From positions 1 through 9,169 of the forward strand of contig JAOZLN010000077.1 in NCBI GenBank assembly GCA_029934845.1: a DNA stretch of 9,169 bases. Reading direction: 5' to 3'. This document shows positions 1 through 6,589 of this stretch, in pieces. Made by a program: the position numbers and the translations under genes. Each line of letters opens with the position of its first letter. The stretch's first letter is position 1. The notes under the pieces are model-generated. The model was not told the origin of the DNA, did not search any database, and saw only the letters and a list, made by a program, of their open reading frames with translations. The DNA comes from Candidatus Sabulitectum sp. GTDB taxonomy: Bacteria; Fermentibacterota; Fermentibacteria; Fermentibacterales; JCC-6.

Positions 1-1
1 G

Positions 2-1486
2 TGGACGGAATCTGTGGTGCTGGCAGTGTTCAGCAATGGCAGTATTGGTGTAAGAAGAACAGACGGTTATAAGATTGTAAAACCGAAGCAGCTTCTGGTT
101 GCAGCAGGTGCAAGGGAAAAATCACTTCCGTTTCCAGGCTCTACCATACCGGGAGTGTATGGAGCAGGAGCATTTCAGACTCTTGTGAACCGGGATCAGA
201 TTCGTTGTTCTGAAAGAATATTTATTCTTGGCGGGGGCAATGTGGGTCTTATCGGAGCATACCACGCACTGCAGGCCGGTATGACCGTTGTGGGTCTTGC
301 GGAAGGAATGGCAGAGTGTGGCGGTTACAAGGTTCATGCAGACAAAATTCTACGCATGGGTGTGCCTATTTATACGAAGCACACTGTTCTTGCCGCTCAC
401 GGTGACGAAAACCTTGAAAGTGTTACCATTGCCGAGGTAGACGAGTATTTCAACCCTGTTCCCGGCACGGAAAAGAATTTCAAGGTCGATACTCTTCTTG
501 TAGCAGTTGGCCTGAGCTCGGTGAACGAGTTTCACAGCAAAGCTGTAGAGTACGGAATTCCTTCCATGCTTACCGGCGATTCGGAAGAAATTGCAGAGGC
601 CAGTGCAGCCATGTTTAGCGGAAGAATATGCGGCAGAAGAATAGCACAATTTCTTGCAGGTGAATCTGTGAGGATCCCGGACGATTGGCTGGAAAAAGCC
701 GAGGTGTTGAAAAGCCCCGGCGGGTCTGTTAATAAATATGTTGAATCTACAGCAAGGGAGGGTGTTTTCCCGGTAATTCACTGTTTCCAGGAAATACCCT
801 GCAATCCTTGTATGACCGTTTGTCCCAAGGGGCTTATTACCACCAGCGGGCATCCTATTCAGGGGCTTCCGGTATTCAGTGGCGATTGTATTGGCTGCAG
901 GAAATGCGTGGCGATCTGTCCCGGCCTGGCCATAACTCTTGTTGATTACCGGAAAAATCCCGATTTTCCAACTGTTACCGTTTCATGGGAGCTTGGAGAC
1001 TGGGTTCTGGAAAAAGATCAGACTGTTACAGTAACCGAATGGGAAGGAAAGCCAATCGGAAATGGAACTGTACTCAGTTTGAGAACAGCACCGGGTTACC
1101 CTTCAACAATGCTTCTTGATATTGCGGTTCCAGCAGATATTGCCAACAGGGTTGCAGGAGTAAGGGTACAGAATTCGGAAGCAACTGTACCTGAATCATC
1201 AGTCCCAGCAATACCCATAGCAGATGATTCTATTGTTTGCAGATGCGAGAGGGTAACTGCTGGTGAGATCAAGGAACTGCTTCGCGAAGGTGTTCGGGAT
1301 ATGAATGAGTTGAAGTCAAGGTCACGGGCCGGCTTCGGTGCATGTGGCGGTAAAACATGCAAATCTCTTATTCCACGGATCATCAGAGGTGAGGGCATTG
1401 ATCTGGAAGAGATAACAGACTTCACTGAAAGACCTCTTTTCGCAGAGACAAGACTGGGTTTCTTCTGCGGGAAGGATGATGAGTAA
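2..1486 (+). CDS. FAD/NAD oxidoreductase with fused ferredoxin and [2Fe-2S] BFD modules, electron-transfer subunit (5' partial)
   Basis: The frame is open from the left edge, so the N-terminal FAD Rossmann motif lies outside the window; the GTG at 14 is not a credible start. Visible parts, in order: the end of the FAD domain (LLVAAGARE, about 85-115); a second Rossmann fold for NAD(P) (IFILGGGNVG, about 218-250); a ferredoxin module with a C-x5-C-x2-C-x3-CP set (780-830) and a C-x2-C-x2-C-x3-CP set (885-923), enough cysteines for two [4Fe-4S] clusters; and a BFD-like module with CRC (about 1237-1245) and CGGKTC (about 1342-1360), four cysteines for a [2Fe-2S] cluster. This architecture is known from the alpha subunits of HcnB/OoxA/LhpB/SoxA-like and archaeal dye-linked proline dehydrogenase complexes, which pass electrons from a DAO-type partner. 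That partner follows directly, with a one-base overlap. Family assignment is firm; substrate and final acceptor are unknown. Confidence 0.88.
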   Translation, partial: WTESVVLAVFSNGSIGVRRTDGYKIVKPKQLLVAAGAREKSLPFPGSTIPGVYGAGAFQTLVNRDQIRCSERIFILGGGNVGLIGAYHALQAGMTVVGLAEGMAECGGYKVHADKILRMGVPIYTKHTVLAAHGDENLESVTIAEVDEYFNPVPGTEKNFKVDTLLVAVGLSSVNEFHSKAVEYGIPSMLTGDSEEIAEASAAMFSGRICGRRIAQFLAGESVRIPDDWLEKAEVLKSPGGSVNKYVESTAREGVFPVIHCFQEIPCNPCMTVCPKGLITTSGHPIQGLPVFSGDCIGCRKCVAICPGLAITLVDYRKNPDFPTVTVSWELGDWVLEKDQTVTVTEWEGKPIGNGTVLSLRTAPGYPSTMLLDIAVPADIANRVAGVRVQNSEATVPESSVPAIPIADDSIVCRCERVTAGEIKELLREGVRDMNELKSRSRAGFGACGGKTCKSLIPRIIRGEGIDLEEITDFTERPLFAETRLGFFCGKDDE

Positions 1487-2622
1487 TGTATGAGGTAATA
1501 ATTATAGGCGCAGGTTCTGTTGGAACCCCCATAGCGATGTCTCTTGCTGCAAGAGGAGTTAAGTCTCTTGTTATAGATTCCGGCAGTTCGGCGGGACAGG
1601 GCAATAACAAATGTGCCATCGGTGGTATAAGAGCCACACACAGCGATCCTGCAAAGGTTGCTTTAAGTCTTCATTCGCTGAAAACCTTTTCGACCTGGAA
1701 AGATGTTCACGGTGACGATATTGGCTGGTTCATGGGTGGCTACACTTTTGTGGCATACACTGAAGAAATATCACGGTCACTGCAGAATATGATACCTGCG
1801 CAGCAGAATGCCGGGCTTAACATTAAATGGTGCGATGCTGATGAAATAATTGATCTGGTGCCCGGTATTAGCAGGGAAGGGCTTCTTGGTGGAACATTCT
1901 CCCCGGGGGATGGCAGTGCAAGCCCCATGGATAGCTGTTATGCCTTTCAGAGACAAGCAGTAAAAGAAGGAGCAGAATTCAGGTTTGGAGAAACCGTTGA
2001 ATCAATAGTGAAAAAGGGAAATTTTACTGTTCGAACAGACAAAGGCGAATACAACTCAACAAAGATCATCAACTGCGCAGGTTCTTTTGGAAGAGAAATT
2101 GGAGCCATGCTGGGCATTGACATTCCTGTATATCCGGATATGCACGAGGCTGGTATTACAGAGCCTGTTCAGCGATTCTTCAACCCCATGGTTGTAGATA
2201 TCAGCAGATCGCCTGGAAGCGCCAACTACTATTTTTACCAGTTCAGCACCGGTCAGGTGGTATTTTGTATTACTCCAGAGCCTCCCATTCTTGGTACTGG
2301 AACTGCCGAAACATCTGTATTTCTGCCGCAGGTGGCTCGAAGAATGGTTAAGCTTTACCCGCGACTTGCCAATCTTAAGGTAAGAAGAACCTGGCGGGGC
2401 TGTTACCCGCAGACTCCAGACGGAACTCCTATTCTGGGACAGGCTGGCCCTGCCGGCAGTTTTGTTGCAGTGGGAATGTGCGGTCAGGGGTTCATGCTGG
2501 GGCCTGGAGTGGGCGAGGTTATGGCCAGACTTGTAACAGATCGATCCACCGGGGAAGACAAAATGGTTCTTGATGCCATGAGGTTAAACAGAGAATTTAC
2601 TGGGACAGAGGCACTTAAATAG
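1486..2622 (+). CDS. FAD-dependent oxidoreductase, DAO family (sarcosine oxidase beta / proline dehydrogenase beta-like)
   Basis: This 378-residue flavoprotein is of normal length for the family. It opens with a dinucleotide-binding fold (GAGSVG at residues 8-13, with acidic D31 ending the second strand), followed by a family-typical loop, GGIRATHS, at 46-53. Near the C-terminus are W303-RGCYPQTPDGTPILG and GQGFMLGPGVGE (333-344), the second FAD-contacting region of DAO enzymes. No signal peptide or membrane segment is seen, so it is probably cytoplasmic. The start overlaps the stop of the previous gene (TAATG) with AAGGA at 1472-1476, nine bases upstream, so the two are translationally coupled and almost certainly form one complex. 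It probably oxidises a secondary amine or amino acid (sarcosine, proline, hydroxyproline or similar) and hands electrons to the Fe-S/NAD subunit. Which substrate is used cannot be decided from motifs. Confidence 0.9.
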   Translation: MYEVIIIGAGSVGTPIAMSLAARGVKSLVIDSGSSAGQGNNKCAIGGIRATHSDPAKVALSLHSLKTFSTWKDVHGDDIGWFMGGYTFVAYTEEISRSLQNMIPAQQNAGLNIKWCDADEIIDLVPGISREGLLGGTFSPGDGSASPMDSCYAFQRQAVKEGAEFRFGETVESIVKKGNFTVRTDKGEYNSTKIINCAGSFGREIGAMLGIDIPVYPDMHEAGITEPVQRFFNPMVVDISRSPGSANYYFYQFSTGQVVFCITPEPPILGTGTAETSVFLPQVARRMVKLYPRLANLKVRRTWRGCYPQTPDGTPILGQAGPAGSFVAVGMCGQGFMLGPGVGEVMARLVTDRSTGEDKMVLDAMRLNREFTGTEALK

Positions 2623-2646
2623 ATCATTCAATTGTTGAGTATTCTC

Positions 2647-2668
2647 CTGGTGTACCTTCCTGTACCAG
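2647..2668 (+). promoter_or_regulatory. Local hairpin competing with the Shine-Dalgarno-sequestering fold
   Basis: CTGGTGTA (2647-2654) can pair with TGTACCAG (2661-2668) around a six-base loop CCTTCC, giving eight pairs of which two are G-U. It lies 25 bases after the stop of the dehydrogenase gene and has no T-run after it, so it is a poor intrinsic terminator. It uses the same CTGGT bases that could pair with the ribosome binding site. Confidence 0.4.
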
Positions 2669-2671
2669 TGC

Positions 2672-2708
2672 TATGCATATGCAGGTTTGCTGCACCATGG
2701 AATGCATA
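2672..2708 (+). promoter_or_regulatory. Two-tier stem-loop immediately before the ribosome binding site
   Basis: TATGCAT (2672-2678) pairs perfectly with ATGCATA (2702-2708). Inside it TGCAG (2680-2684) pairs with CTGCA (2690-2694) around the loop GTTTG, leaving one unpaired base on the left and seven on the right. Its 3' end touches the right arm of the sequestering helix (2709), so both helices could stack. Confidence 0.4.
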
Positions 2709-2711
2709 ACC

Positions 2712-2717
2712 AGGAGG
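2712..2717 (+). promoter_or_regulatory. Ribosome binding site AGGAGG that fixes the GTG start at 2723
   Basis: A full AGGAGG lies five bases before GTG 2723. It decides the start: an upstream TTG at 2687 in the same frame lies inside a predicted stem-loop, has no binding site, and would place a polar stretch in front of the signal peptide. Confidence 0.8.
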
Positions 2718-2722
2718 TTGAA

Positions 2723-3136
2723 GTGAAAAGAACCTTAACGGTCATTCTGCTGTTTCTTCTTCCAGTTACTGCTGCAGCTTATCCATTCATGGTGGGAGTC
2801 AGGGTTTCTACTCCGCAGATCGCATCTATTTCTCTCTCTTACAGGCCGGCAACACTCTGGTTTATTCAGGCGGAACCTGGTGTTGGAGGCTGTAAGGCAG
2901 CTCTGGGTATTGGAGGCAGCTGGGATTATCACTTTGGAATTGCCTTGAAGAGCTCGGTCCTGTACACCTGGGGAAAGACTATTGGAGATGTGGAGACCCG
3001 GCAGACTTACGCAGGTGGTGAAGGAGTGATAATGGTATCCGGCATCAATCTGACTTTTGGGCTTTATGGACACATTGCCGGTAATGACACTGAAAAGGAT
3101 ATGCTTGTTTCAGTAGGCGCAGGAGTGGGCTTTTAG
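2723..3136 (+). CDS. Small exported protein, probable outer-membrane beta-barrel-like protein
   Basis: This 137-residue protein has a textbook signal peptide: KR at 2-3, a hydrophobic core over about residues 5-16, and an AAA|YP cleavage site after residue 19. The mature part, of about 118 residues, is rich in Gly, Val, Ser and aromatics in alternating patterns. It ends LVSVGAGVGF with a terminal phenylalanine, the usual outer-membrane barrel assembly signal. The length suits a small barrel of roughly eight strands or a fragment of one. I do not recognise the family and no enzymatic motif is visible. It follows the dehydrogenase operon by 100 bases but has its own strong ribosome binding site and structured leader, so it may be controlled at translation. 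It converges with the minus-strand gene ending at 3167. Coding is supported by start context and signal peptide; function is open. Confidence 0.72.
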   Translation: MKRTLTVILLFLLPVTAAAYPFMVGVRVSTPQIASISLSYRPATLWFIQAEPGVGGCKAALGIGGSWDYHFGIALKSSVLYTWGKTIGDVETRQTYAGGEGVIMVSGINLTFGLYGHIAGNDTEKDMLVSVGAGVGF

Positions 3137-3166
3137 CCAGGAGCAAGCTTTTCGAATAGCTGTGCA

Positions 3167-3655
3167 CTATGCGTAGATGGACAGTTCCCGCTCTCTTCTC
3201 TCTGAATTGATATCTACCAGTGCGGGGATCTTGTCTATGTGTTGAATGTAATCTTCCGGCATATTGTTTTCTCTTGCTCCTTCAAGAACATGGCGTTTGT
3301 ACCACTGGTAAGGCTTAAGAGATGCATCAATACTTGTGGCGTAATAGGTGAAAGCATCAAAGGATTTGTTATTGATCGTTACGGAAACAGTTTTCACATT
3401 GTAACCTGATCCCAGCCCCTCGTATTTATCAAGTATGGGTTTTTGTGCTTTGTCAATATCATAGAGAACGCCAAGAACAAAATCTTCCTGATGTCCGGTT
3501 TCTTGAATATCGCACTTTGCACTTCCATCCAGTTCGCTTCGCTTGCGAAAGCAGAGCTGATGCCCTGACAGCGTAGCAACTCCAATTCTGGATGCAGTAA
3601 TTCGTCTTAGCAACCTTTTTTCTGACATGTTCGATCCGAAAGAAAAATAAAGCAC
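3167..3655 (-). CDS. Gamma-glutamylcyclotransferase-like (GGCT/AIG2-fold) protein
   Basis: The 162-residue product starts LYFSFGSNM (residues 2-10), the substrate-binding YxxYGSN-type loop of the GGCT fold with Phe replacing Tyr in its second aromatic. It carries DKYEGLGSGYN around Glu79, the position of the catalytic acid in GGCT enzymes. The C-terminal PYQWYKRHVLEGARENNMP (about 115-133) is a familiar element of the family. Members cyclise gamma-glutamyl amino acids or related gamma-glutamylamines to release 5-oxoproline; the exact substrate here is unknown. I chose GTG 3655 because GGAGAG (3662-3667) sits six bases before it and the fold begins right there; the ATG at 3715 would add 20 residues overlapping the predicted promoter. 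No signal peptide, so it is cytosolic. It appears to be a single-gene unit, 84 bases after the glycosyltransferase remnant. Confidence 0.82.
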   Translation of the reverse strand: MLYFSFGSNMSEKRLLRRITASRIGVATLSGHQLCFRKRSELDGSAKCDIQETGHQEDFVLGVLYDIDKAQKPILDKYEGLGSGYNVKTVSVTINNKSFDAFTYYATSIDASLKPYQWYKRHVLEGARENNMPEDYIQHIDKIPALVDINSERRERELSIYA

Positions 3656-3678
3656 TGAAATCTCTCCGCTCTTAAACG

Positions 3679-3707
3679 AATTTATGTAATACAATTTAAC
3701 ATAACAA
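3679..3707 (-). promoter_or_regulatory. Possible sigma-70-type promoter for the GGCT-like gene
   Basis: On the minus strand TTGTTA (3707-3702) and TAAATT (3684-3679) are separated by 17 bases in a clearly AT-rich patch. Transcription would begin near 3672, leaving a leader of about 17 bases that just includes the GGAGAG binding site. This fits the GTG 3655 start and argues against the upstream ATG. Confidence 0.4.
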
Positions 3708-3717
3708 TCATACATCT

Positions 3718-3744
3718 ATTACGGGGTATTAACCATCCCCTAAT
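3718..3744 (-). terminator. Stem-loop over the glycosyltransferase stop codon, weak terminator candidate
   Basis: ATTA-C-GGGG (3718-3726) can pair with CCCC-TAAT (3737-3744), leaving one bulged C and a ten-base loop. It spans the stop codon of the glycosyltransferase frame on the minus strand. No T-run follows in that direction, so it is not a canonical intrinsic terminator; it may just be a 3'-end structure. Confidence 0.25.
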
Positions 3745-4506
3745 GGGTTTTGCATGAATCCCGGTTACTTCTCTGGATCCCATACCAGTATTTCATGGCA
3801 AATTTGTTAAAACGCTTCACAGGCAGGAATAGGCCCATAAAACCCCTTACCAGTATTGGAAGGTAGTGCCAGTCTCCGTGCTTGTCGAATTTTCTGGCTG
3901 AGGTTACTGCCCTGGCACAGTGCAGCTTGATCAGCTTCTGATCTCTGGAGCGTCCCAGTTGTTTCAGATTCATCAGAAATTGAACATCTCCGCAAACAGT
4001 ACTTCTTCATTGTACCCGTCTGTGGCTACGAAATCTTCTTTCCTGCAGAAAACCACGCCGGTGTCTATTCCGGTTATCCACAGCATTGGTACCATGGCCC
4101 AGTACGACAGAGCTATGCCAGGGGACATTCTCTCCATCTTTATTCCTGTAGCACCGCCAATGATTTCAGGTGATGAAAGTGCCGTCACTACTGCATTGAA
4201 TGTGTCCCGGTGAATAACACTGTCTGCGTCAACAAACATCAGAATTTCTCCACCGGCTGCTTCAGCACCGGAATTTCGAACTGCAGCAATGATCCGCTTG
4301 TCTTCGTGAACAACCCTGCAGTGGAAAGAATGGGCTACTTCAGCAGTTCTGTCGGTAGAACTGTTGTCTACGACTATTACTTCGATAGAATCGCTGCGCT
4401 CTTTGAAGTTATCCCGTGCGATTTCCACCGAATCAAGCAGGGCGGGAAGGTAATCCTGCTCATTGTGTGCAGGTATTATCAGCGATACGCGTGGTGCCCT
4501 GTTCAT
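3740..4506 (-). pseudogene. Family 2 glycosyltransferase, frameshifted within the acidic AED motif
   Basis: The first frame (4506 to 3973, 177 residues) is a clear GT2: VSLIIPAHNE at residues 7-16, VIVVDNSSTDRT (43-54), and the metal-binding FVDADS with DAD at 93-95. It then reads GYNEEVLFAE and falls out of frame into a TGA. Adding one base at 3988-3990 restores AEDVQFLMNLKQLG and joins the downstream frame ending at 3740. That gives about 255 residues, including the expected acidic ED motif and a hydrophobic, basic C-terminal region (GFMGLFLPVKRF). Such enzymes transfer a sugar from a nucleotide-sugar, often to lipid or surface glycans. AAGGAGG (4510-4516) precedes the ATG by only three bases. 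It follows the lipoprotein gene by 19 bases and is probably co-transcribed. The break may be a real mutation or an assembly error; both halves look otherwise undecayed. Confidence 0.85.
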
Positions 4507-4525
4507 CTTCCTCCTTACCGTTTAT

Positions 4526-5542
4526 CTAATCCCACCATTCACCGGTAAAATAAATCTTTGCATCGTCATGTGAGAAGACTCCATGTGAGCAAAGGAACTC
4601 AGTTGGCCAGTTCGCAGGAGTGATGTTTACTGTATTTGAACCATCTGGATTCACAGTATAGAGATCGTACACCCCCTGGTCATTCATTGAGGCTACGGTG
4701 AAAAGGATCAGATTCCCGGAATGTGACCATTCAGCAATGAACTGCTGCCAACCTGTATCGGTGATTGCGGATTCTCCGGTGCCGTTTACATTAATAGTGT
4801 AGAAATTCCAGTTTCCGCTGGGGTGTTGATCATCAACCATCCTGTCAAACAAGATAACCGAACCGTTCGGTTCCAGTCTGGGGTCGTAATCACCGAAGGG
4901 AAGATCAGCGCTTCCCTGCTCACCGGCAAGTTCGAAATCGGTTACCTGAACAGCGCTTGTTCCGTCGTCATCCATTATCCATATCTGGCTTTCCCGTGTG
5001 AATACTATTTTTGATCCTGACCAGTAACAGTCTGCGTCATGGTATCCTGAATCATACAGTTCGACTTGACTGGACCCGTCGGAGTTCATGGTGTAGATGT
5101 CCAGAGTGTTATCAGGATATTCAGGCCACGAAAGATAGACAATCCTTGAACCATCAGGCGACCAGGATGGATATGCATCAAGTGAAGAGTTGTCTGTGAG
5201 CTTCCTGTACCCGGTTCCATCCGGGTTGATCGTACATATCTCGCTGTGCAGAAAGACATCGTCTCCGAAGTTCTGCTGGAAGACAATTCTTGTTCCAGAA
5301 CTATTTTCATGGATCCTGTGGATTGAATAGTCGGAGGTGTATATCAGTTCAATTTCTTCGGTTTCCATATCAAAGGAGTAGATACCGTACCTTTTTTCAT
5401 GCTCCGGATACGTGACGTATTCAGGGCCGCTGGGATTGCTCGAACTGCATGATAAGAATAAAACGGAGAACAAAAACAACAACAGAATTCCTGGGAGCAT
5501 GTTTAACAATAAGCGCTGTGCATTCAGGTGGACAAAACTCAT
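4526..5542 (-). CDS. TolB-like PD40 beta-propeller lipoprotein
   Basis: The 338-residue product has a hydrophobic export segment (about residues 11-31) ending LFLSC, a probable lipobox with Cys32, then a Ser/Pro-rich linker. The rest is a series of TolB/PD40-type propeller blades, recognisable by repeats such as YPSWSPDGSRIVY (124-136), IYTMNSDGSS (149-158), IWIMDDDGTS (187-196), FYTINVNGTG (247-256), LYTVNPDGSN (294-303) and a final FSHDDAKIYFTG (323-334). It is probably anchored to the envelope, facing the periplasm or surface, and used as a binding scaffold; no catalytic motif is seen. The start ATG at 5542 overlaps the preceding stop as ATGA and lacks its own binding site, so translation is coupled to the upstream lipoprotein gene. 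A start at Met15 (5500) is possible but also has no binding site. Confidence 0.85.
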   Translation of the reverse strand: MSFVHLNAQRLLLNMLPGILLLFLFSVLFLSCSSSNPSGPEYVTYPEHEKRYGIYSFDMETEEIELIYTSDYSIHRIHENSSGTRIVFQQNFGDDVFLHSEICTINPDGTGYRKLTDNSSLDAYPSWSPDGSRIVYLSWPEYPDNTLDIYTMNSDGSSQVELYDSGYHDADCYWSGSKIVFTRESQIWIMDDDGTSAVQVTDFELAGEQGSADLPFGDYDPRLEPNGSVILFDRMVDDQHPSGNWNFYTINVNGTGESAITDTGWQQFIAEWSHSGNLILFTVASMNDQGVYDLYTVNPDGSNTVNITPANWPTEFLCSHGVFSHDDAKIYFTGEWWD

Positions 5543-6513
5543 AAGATGCGATATGCAACATAGATGTCTGCTTCTATTTTGCTGTGTTCAGAACTGTAAA
5601 ACAGATGAGTAAAGTATAAATTACCTTGTGCGTCTATTCCGGGATCACCAACATAGTTTGAAACAATTTCCACAGGCTCACCCCATACTCCACCAGTTCT
5701 CTCCGATCTGAAAATGGCAGGGCCATAGTATCCCATGCCGCTCACTGATCGGGTAAACCAGAGTTCATTGCCATCCGGAGAAATGCAAGGCAGGTTTTCA
5801 TCCCCGATGGTGTTGATCACTGAACCCAGATTTTCCGGGGTTGACCAGTTCTCACCGTTTCGAACAGAGAGCCAGATATCATGCTGTCCATATCCATCCC
5901 CTGTTTTCCCAAAGTAAAGAGAATCACCATCATAAGTGGAAGCTACCTCACCTGTACCGTAGTCCTGGTTGAGCTGCTGGCCGGCATTCTGCCAGTTGAT
6001 CCACTGGTTTCCGGATAGTTCTGCGGTATAGATATCGATGGGGTTGTAGTTCCCCTGCCGGGCAGAACAGAACCAGAGAGTGTTATTTGTAAAGGCCAGT
6101 GAACCGTCCAGGTGGTCTTCGTCTGGATCCGCCAGCAATGCCCTGACAGGCTCAGTCCAGCTGGACCCGGTCTTTCTGCACCACCAGATACCTGACACTC
6201 CATCGTGAAGCTGTTCCTCTGCAGGAAGATTGCCGTCAGGGGTAAAAAAGAAGACCAGGATGCTTCCATCGGCAGAGATCACAGCTGCATCTTCAACCCC
6301 TGCGGTGTTTATGGGGCCCGGCACAGGTACCGGGTCTGACCATTCAGCTGAATGAATCACAGGGGGAAATACATCCGTGTCAGGAGTGATCTTTACAGCC
6401 CCGGCAGGTATGGATCCCAGCCTGGTGACCTGAGGGTTTTCTGGCCCGGAAACTTCTGAACAGCTGCATACAATGAACAAACAGGCAGGCAGTAAAATTG
6501 ATAAATACTTCAT
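5539..6513 (-). CDS. WD40-like PD40 beta-propeller lipoprotein
   Basis: The 324-residue product starts MKYLSILLPACLFIVCSC, a short lipoprotein signal whose most likely lipidated residue is Cys18 (VCSC), though Cys16 is not excluded. The body has repeated PD40 blades of the type found in OmpA-associated and Bacteroidetes-type surface proteins: SADGSILVFFF (80-90), LWFCSARQGNYNPIDIYTAE (146-165), DSLYFGKTGDGYGQHDIWLS (197-216), ISPDGNELWFTRS (244-256) and IDAQGNLYFTH (293-303). Together they suit an incomplete or five- to six-bladed propeller. A purine-rich binding site (GAGAGGAAGGG, about 6519-6529) precedes the ATG. It is the first gene of a three-gene minus-strand unit, overlapping the next lipoprotein gene by four bases, and its 5' side is a divergent palindromic control region. 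Its role is probably ligand or protein binding at the envelope; partners are unknown. Confidence 0.86.
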   Translation of the reverse strand: MKYLSILLPACLFIVCSCSEVSGPENPQVTRLGSIPAGAVKITPDTDVFPPVIHSAEWSDPVPVPGPINTAGVEDAAVISADGSILVFFFTPDGNLPAEEQLHDGVSGIWWCRKTGSSWTEPVRALLADPDEDHLDGSLAFTNNTLWFCSARQGNYNPIDIYTAELSGNQWINWQNAGQQLNQDYGTGEVASTYDGDSLYFGKTGDGYGQHDIWLSVRNGENWSTPENLGSVINTIGDENLPCISPDGNELWFTRSVSGMGYYGPAIFRSERTGGVWGEPVEIVSNYVGDPGIDAQGNLYFTHLFYSSEHSKIEADIYVAYRIL

Positions 6514-6560
6514 TGTTTTCCCTTCCTCTCTTTTGGCGTTTCATTCTCTATATGATACTT

Positions 6561-6582
6561 AATACCCGGTTGGCTGGGTATT
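6561..6582. promoter_or_regulatory. Palindrome in the divergent intergenic region, operator candidate
   Basis: AATACCC (6561-6567) and GGGTATT (6576-6582) are perfect inverted arms; a G-T and a G-C pair extend the stem inward to a TTGG loop. It lies 48 bases upstream of the lipoprotein start and 84 bases upstream of the CotH-type gene. It could bind a dimeric regulator of both units or form an RNA hairpin in the lipoprotein leader. Confidence 0.4.
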
Positions 6583-6589
6583 TGCCGAA

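Larger units (their letters stand above)
2644..2716 (+). promoter_or_regulatory. Long-range inverted repeat that would sequester the Shine-Dalgarno of the next gene
   Basis: CTCCTGGT at 2644-2651 is the exact reverse complement of ACCAGGAG at 2709-2716. The right arm covers most of the AGGAGG Shine-Dalgarno (2712-2717) of the gene starting at 2723. If the RNA folds this way, ribosome access would be blocked. The left arm can instead pair locally with 2661-2668, so the two folds exclude each other. This is what the sequence allows; regulation is inference. Confidence 0.45.

Noticed and set aside
350..853. Minus-strand open frame of 167 codons
   Set aside because: Antisense to the NAD-binding region of the alpha subunit; the composition looks like a codon shadow and no motif is seen.
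1096..1641. Minus-strand open frame of 181 codons opposite the end of the dehydrogenase alpha gene
   Set aside because: It lies antisense across two clearly coding, domain-bearing frames, and its translation is Ser/Arg-rich with no domain pattern.
2687..2722. TTG start extending the small exported protein by 12 residues
   Set aside because: It has no ribosome binding site, sits inside a predicted stem-loop, and adds a His/Glu-rich stretch before the signal peptide; GTG 2723 has AGGAGG at five bases.
3137..3166. Terminator between the convergent genes
   Set aside because: Only a four-base AGCT self-complement was found, with no GC-rich stem or T-run in either direction.
3656..3715. ATG 3715 as the start of the GGCT-like gene
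   Set aside because: The extra 20 residues overlap the likely promoter and precede the fold's first strand; GTG 3655 has GGAGAG at six bases.
3985..3993. Programmed -1 frameshifting in the glycosyltransferase
   Set aside because: A -1 shift would restore the frame, but GCGGAGATG is not a slippery heptamer and no stimulatory pseudoknot was recognised; a deletion or sequencing error is simpler.
3807..4010. Third minus-strand frame starting MKKYC
   Set aside because: It overlaps the point where the glycosyltransferase changes frame but carries neither the upstream nor the downstream family sequence; it is an out-of-frame shadow.
3920..4548. Two plus-strand open frames across the glycosyltransferase
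   Set aside because: The minus strand here carries clear GT2 motifs; the plus frames have no binding site and low-complexity shadow composition.
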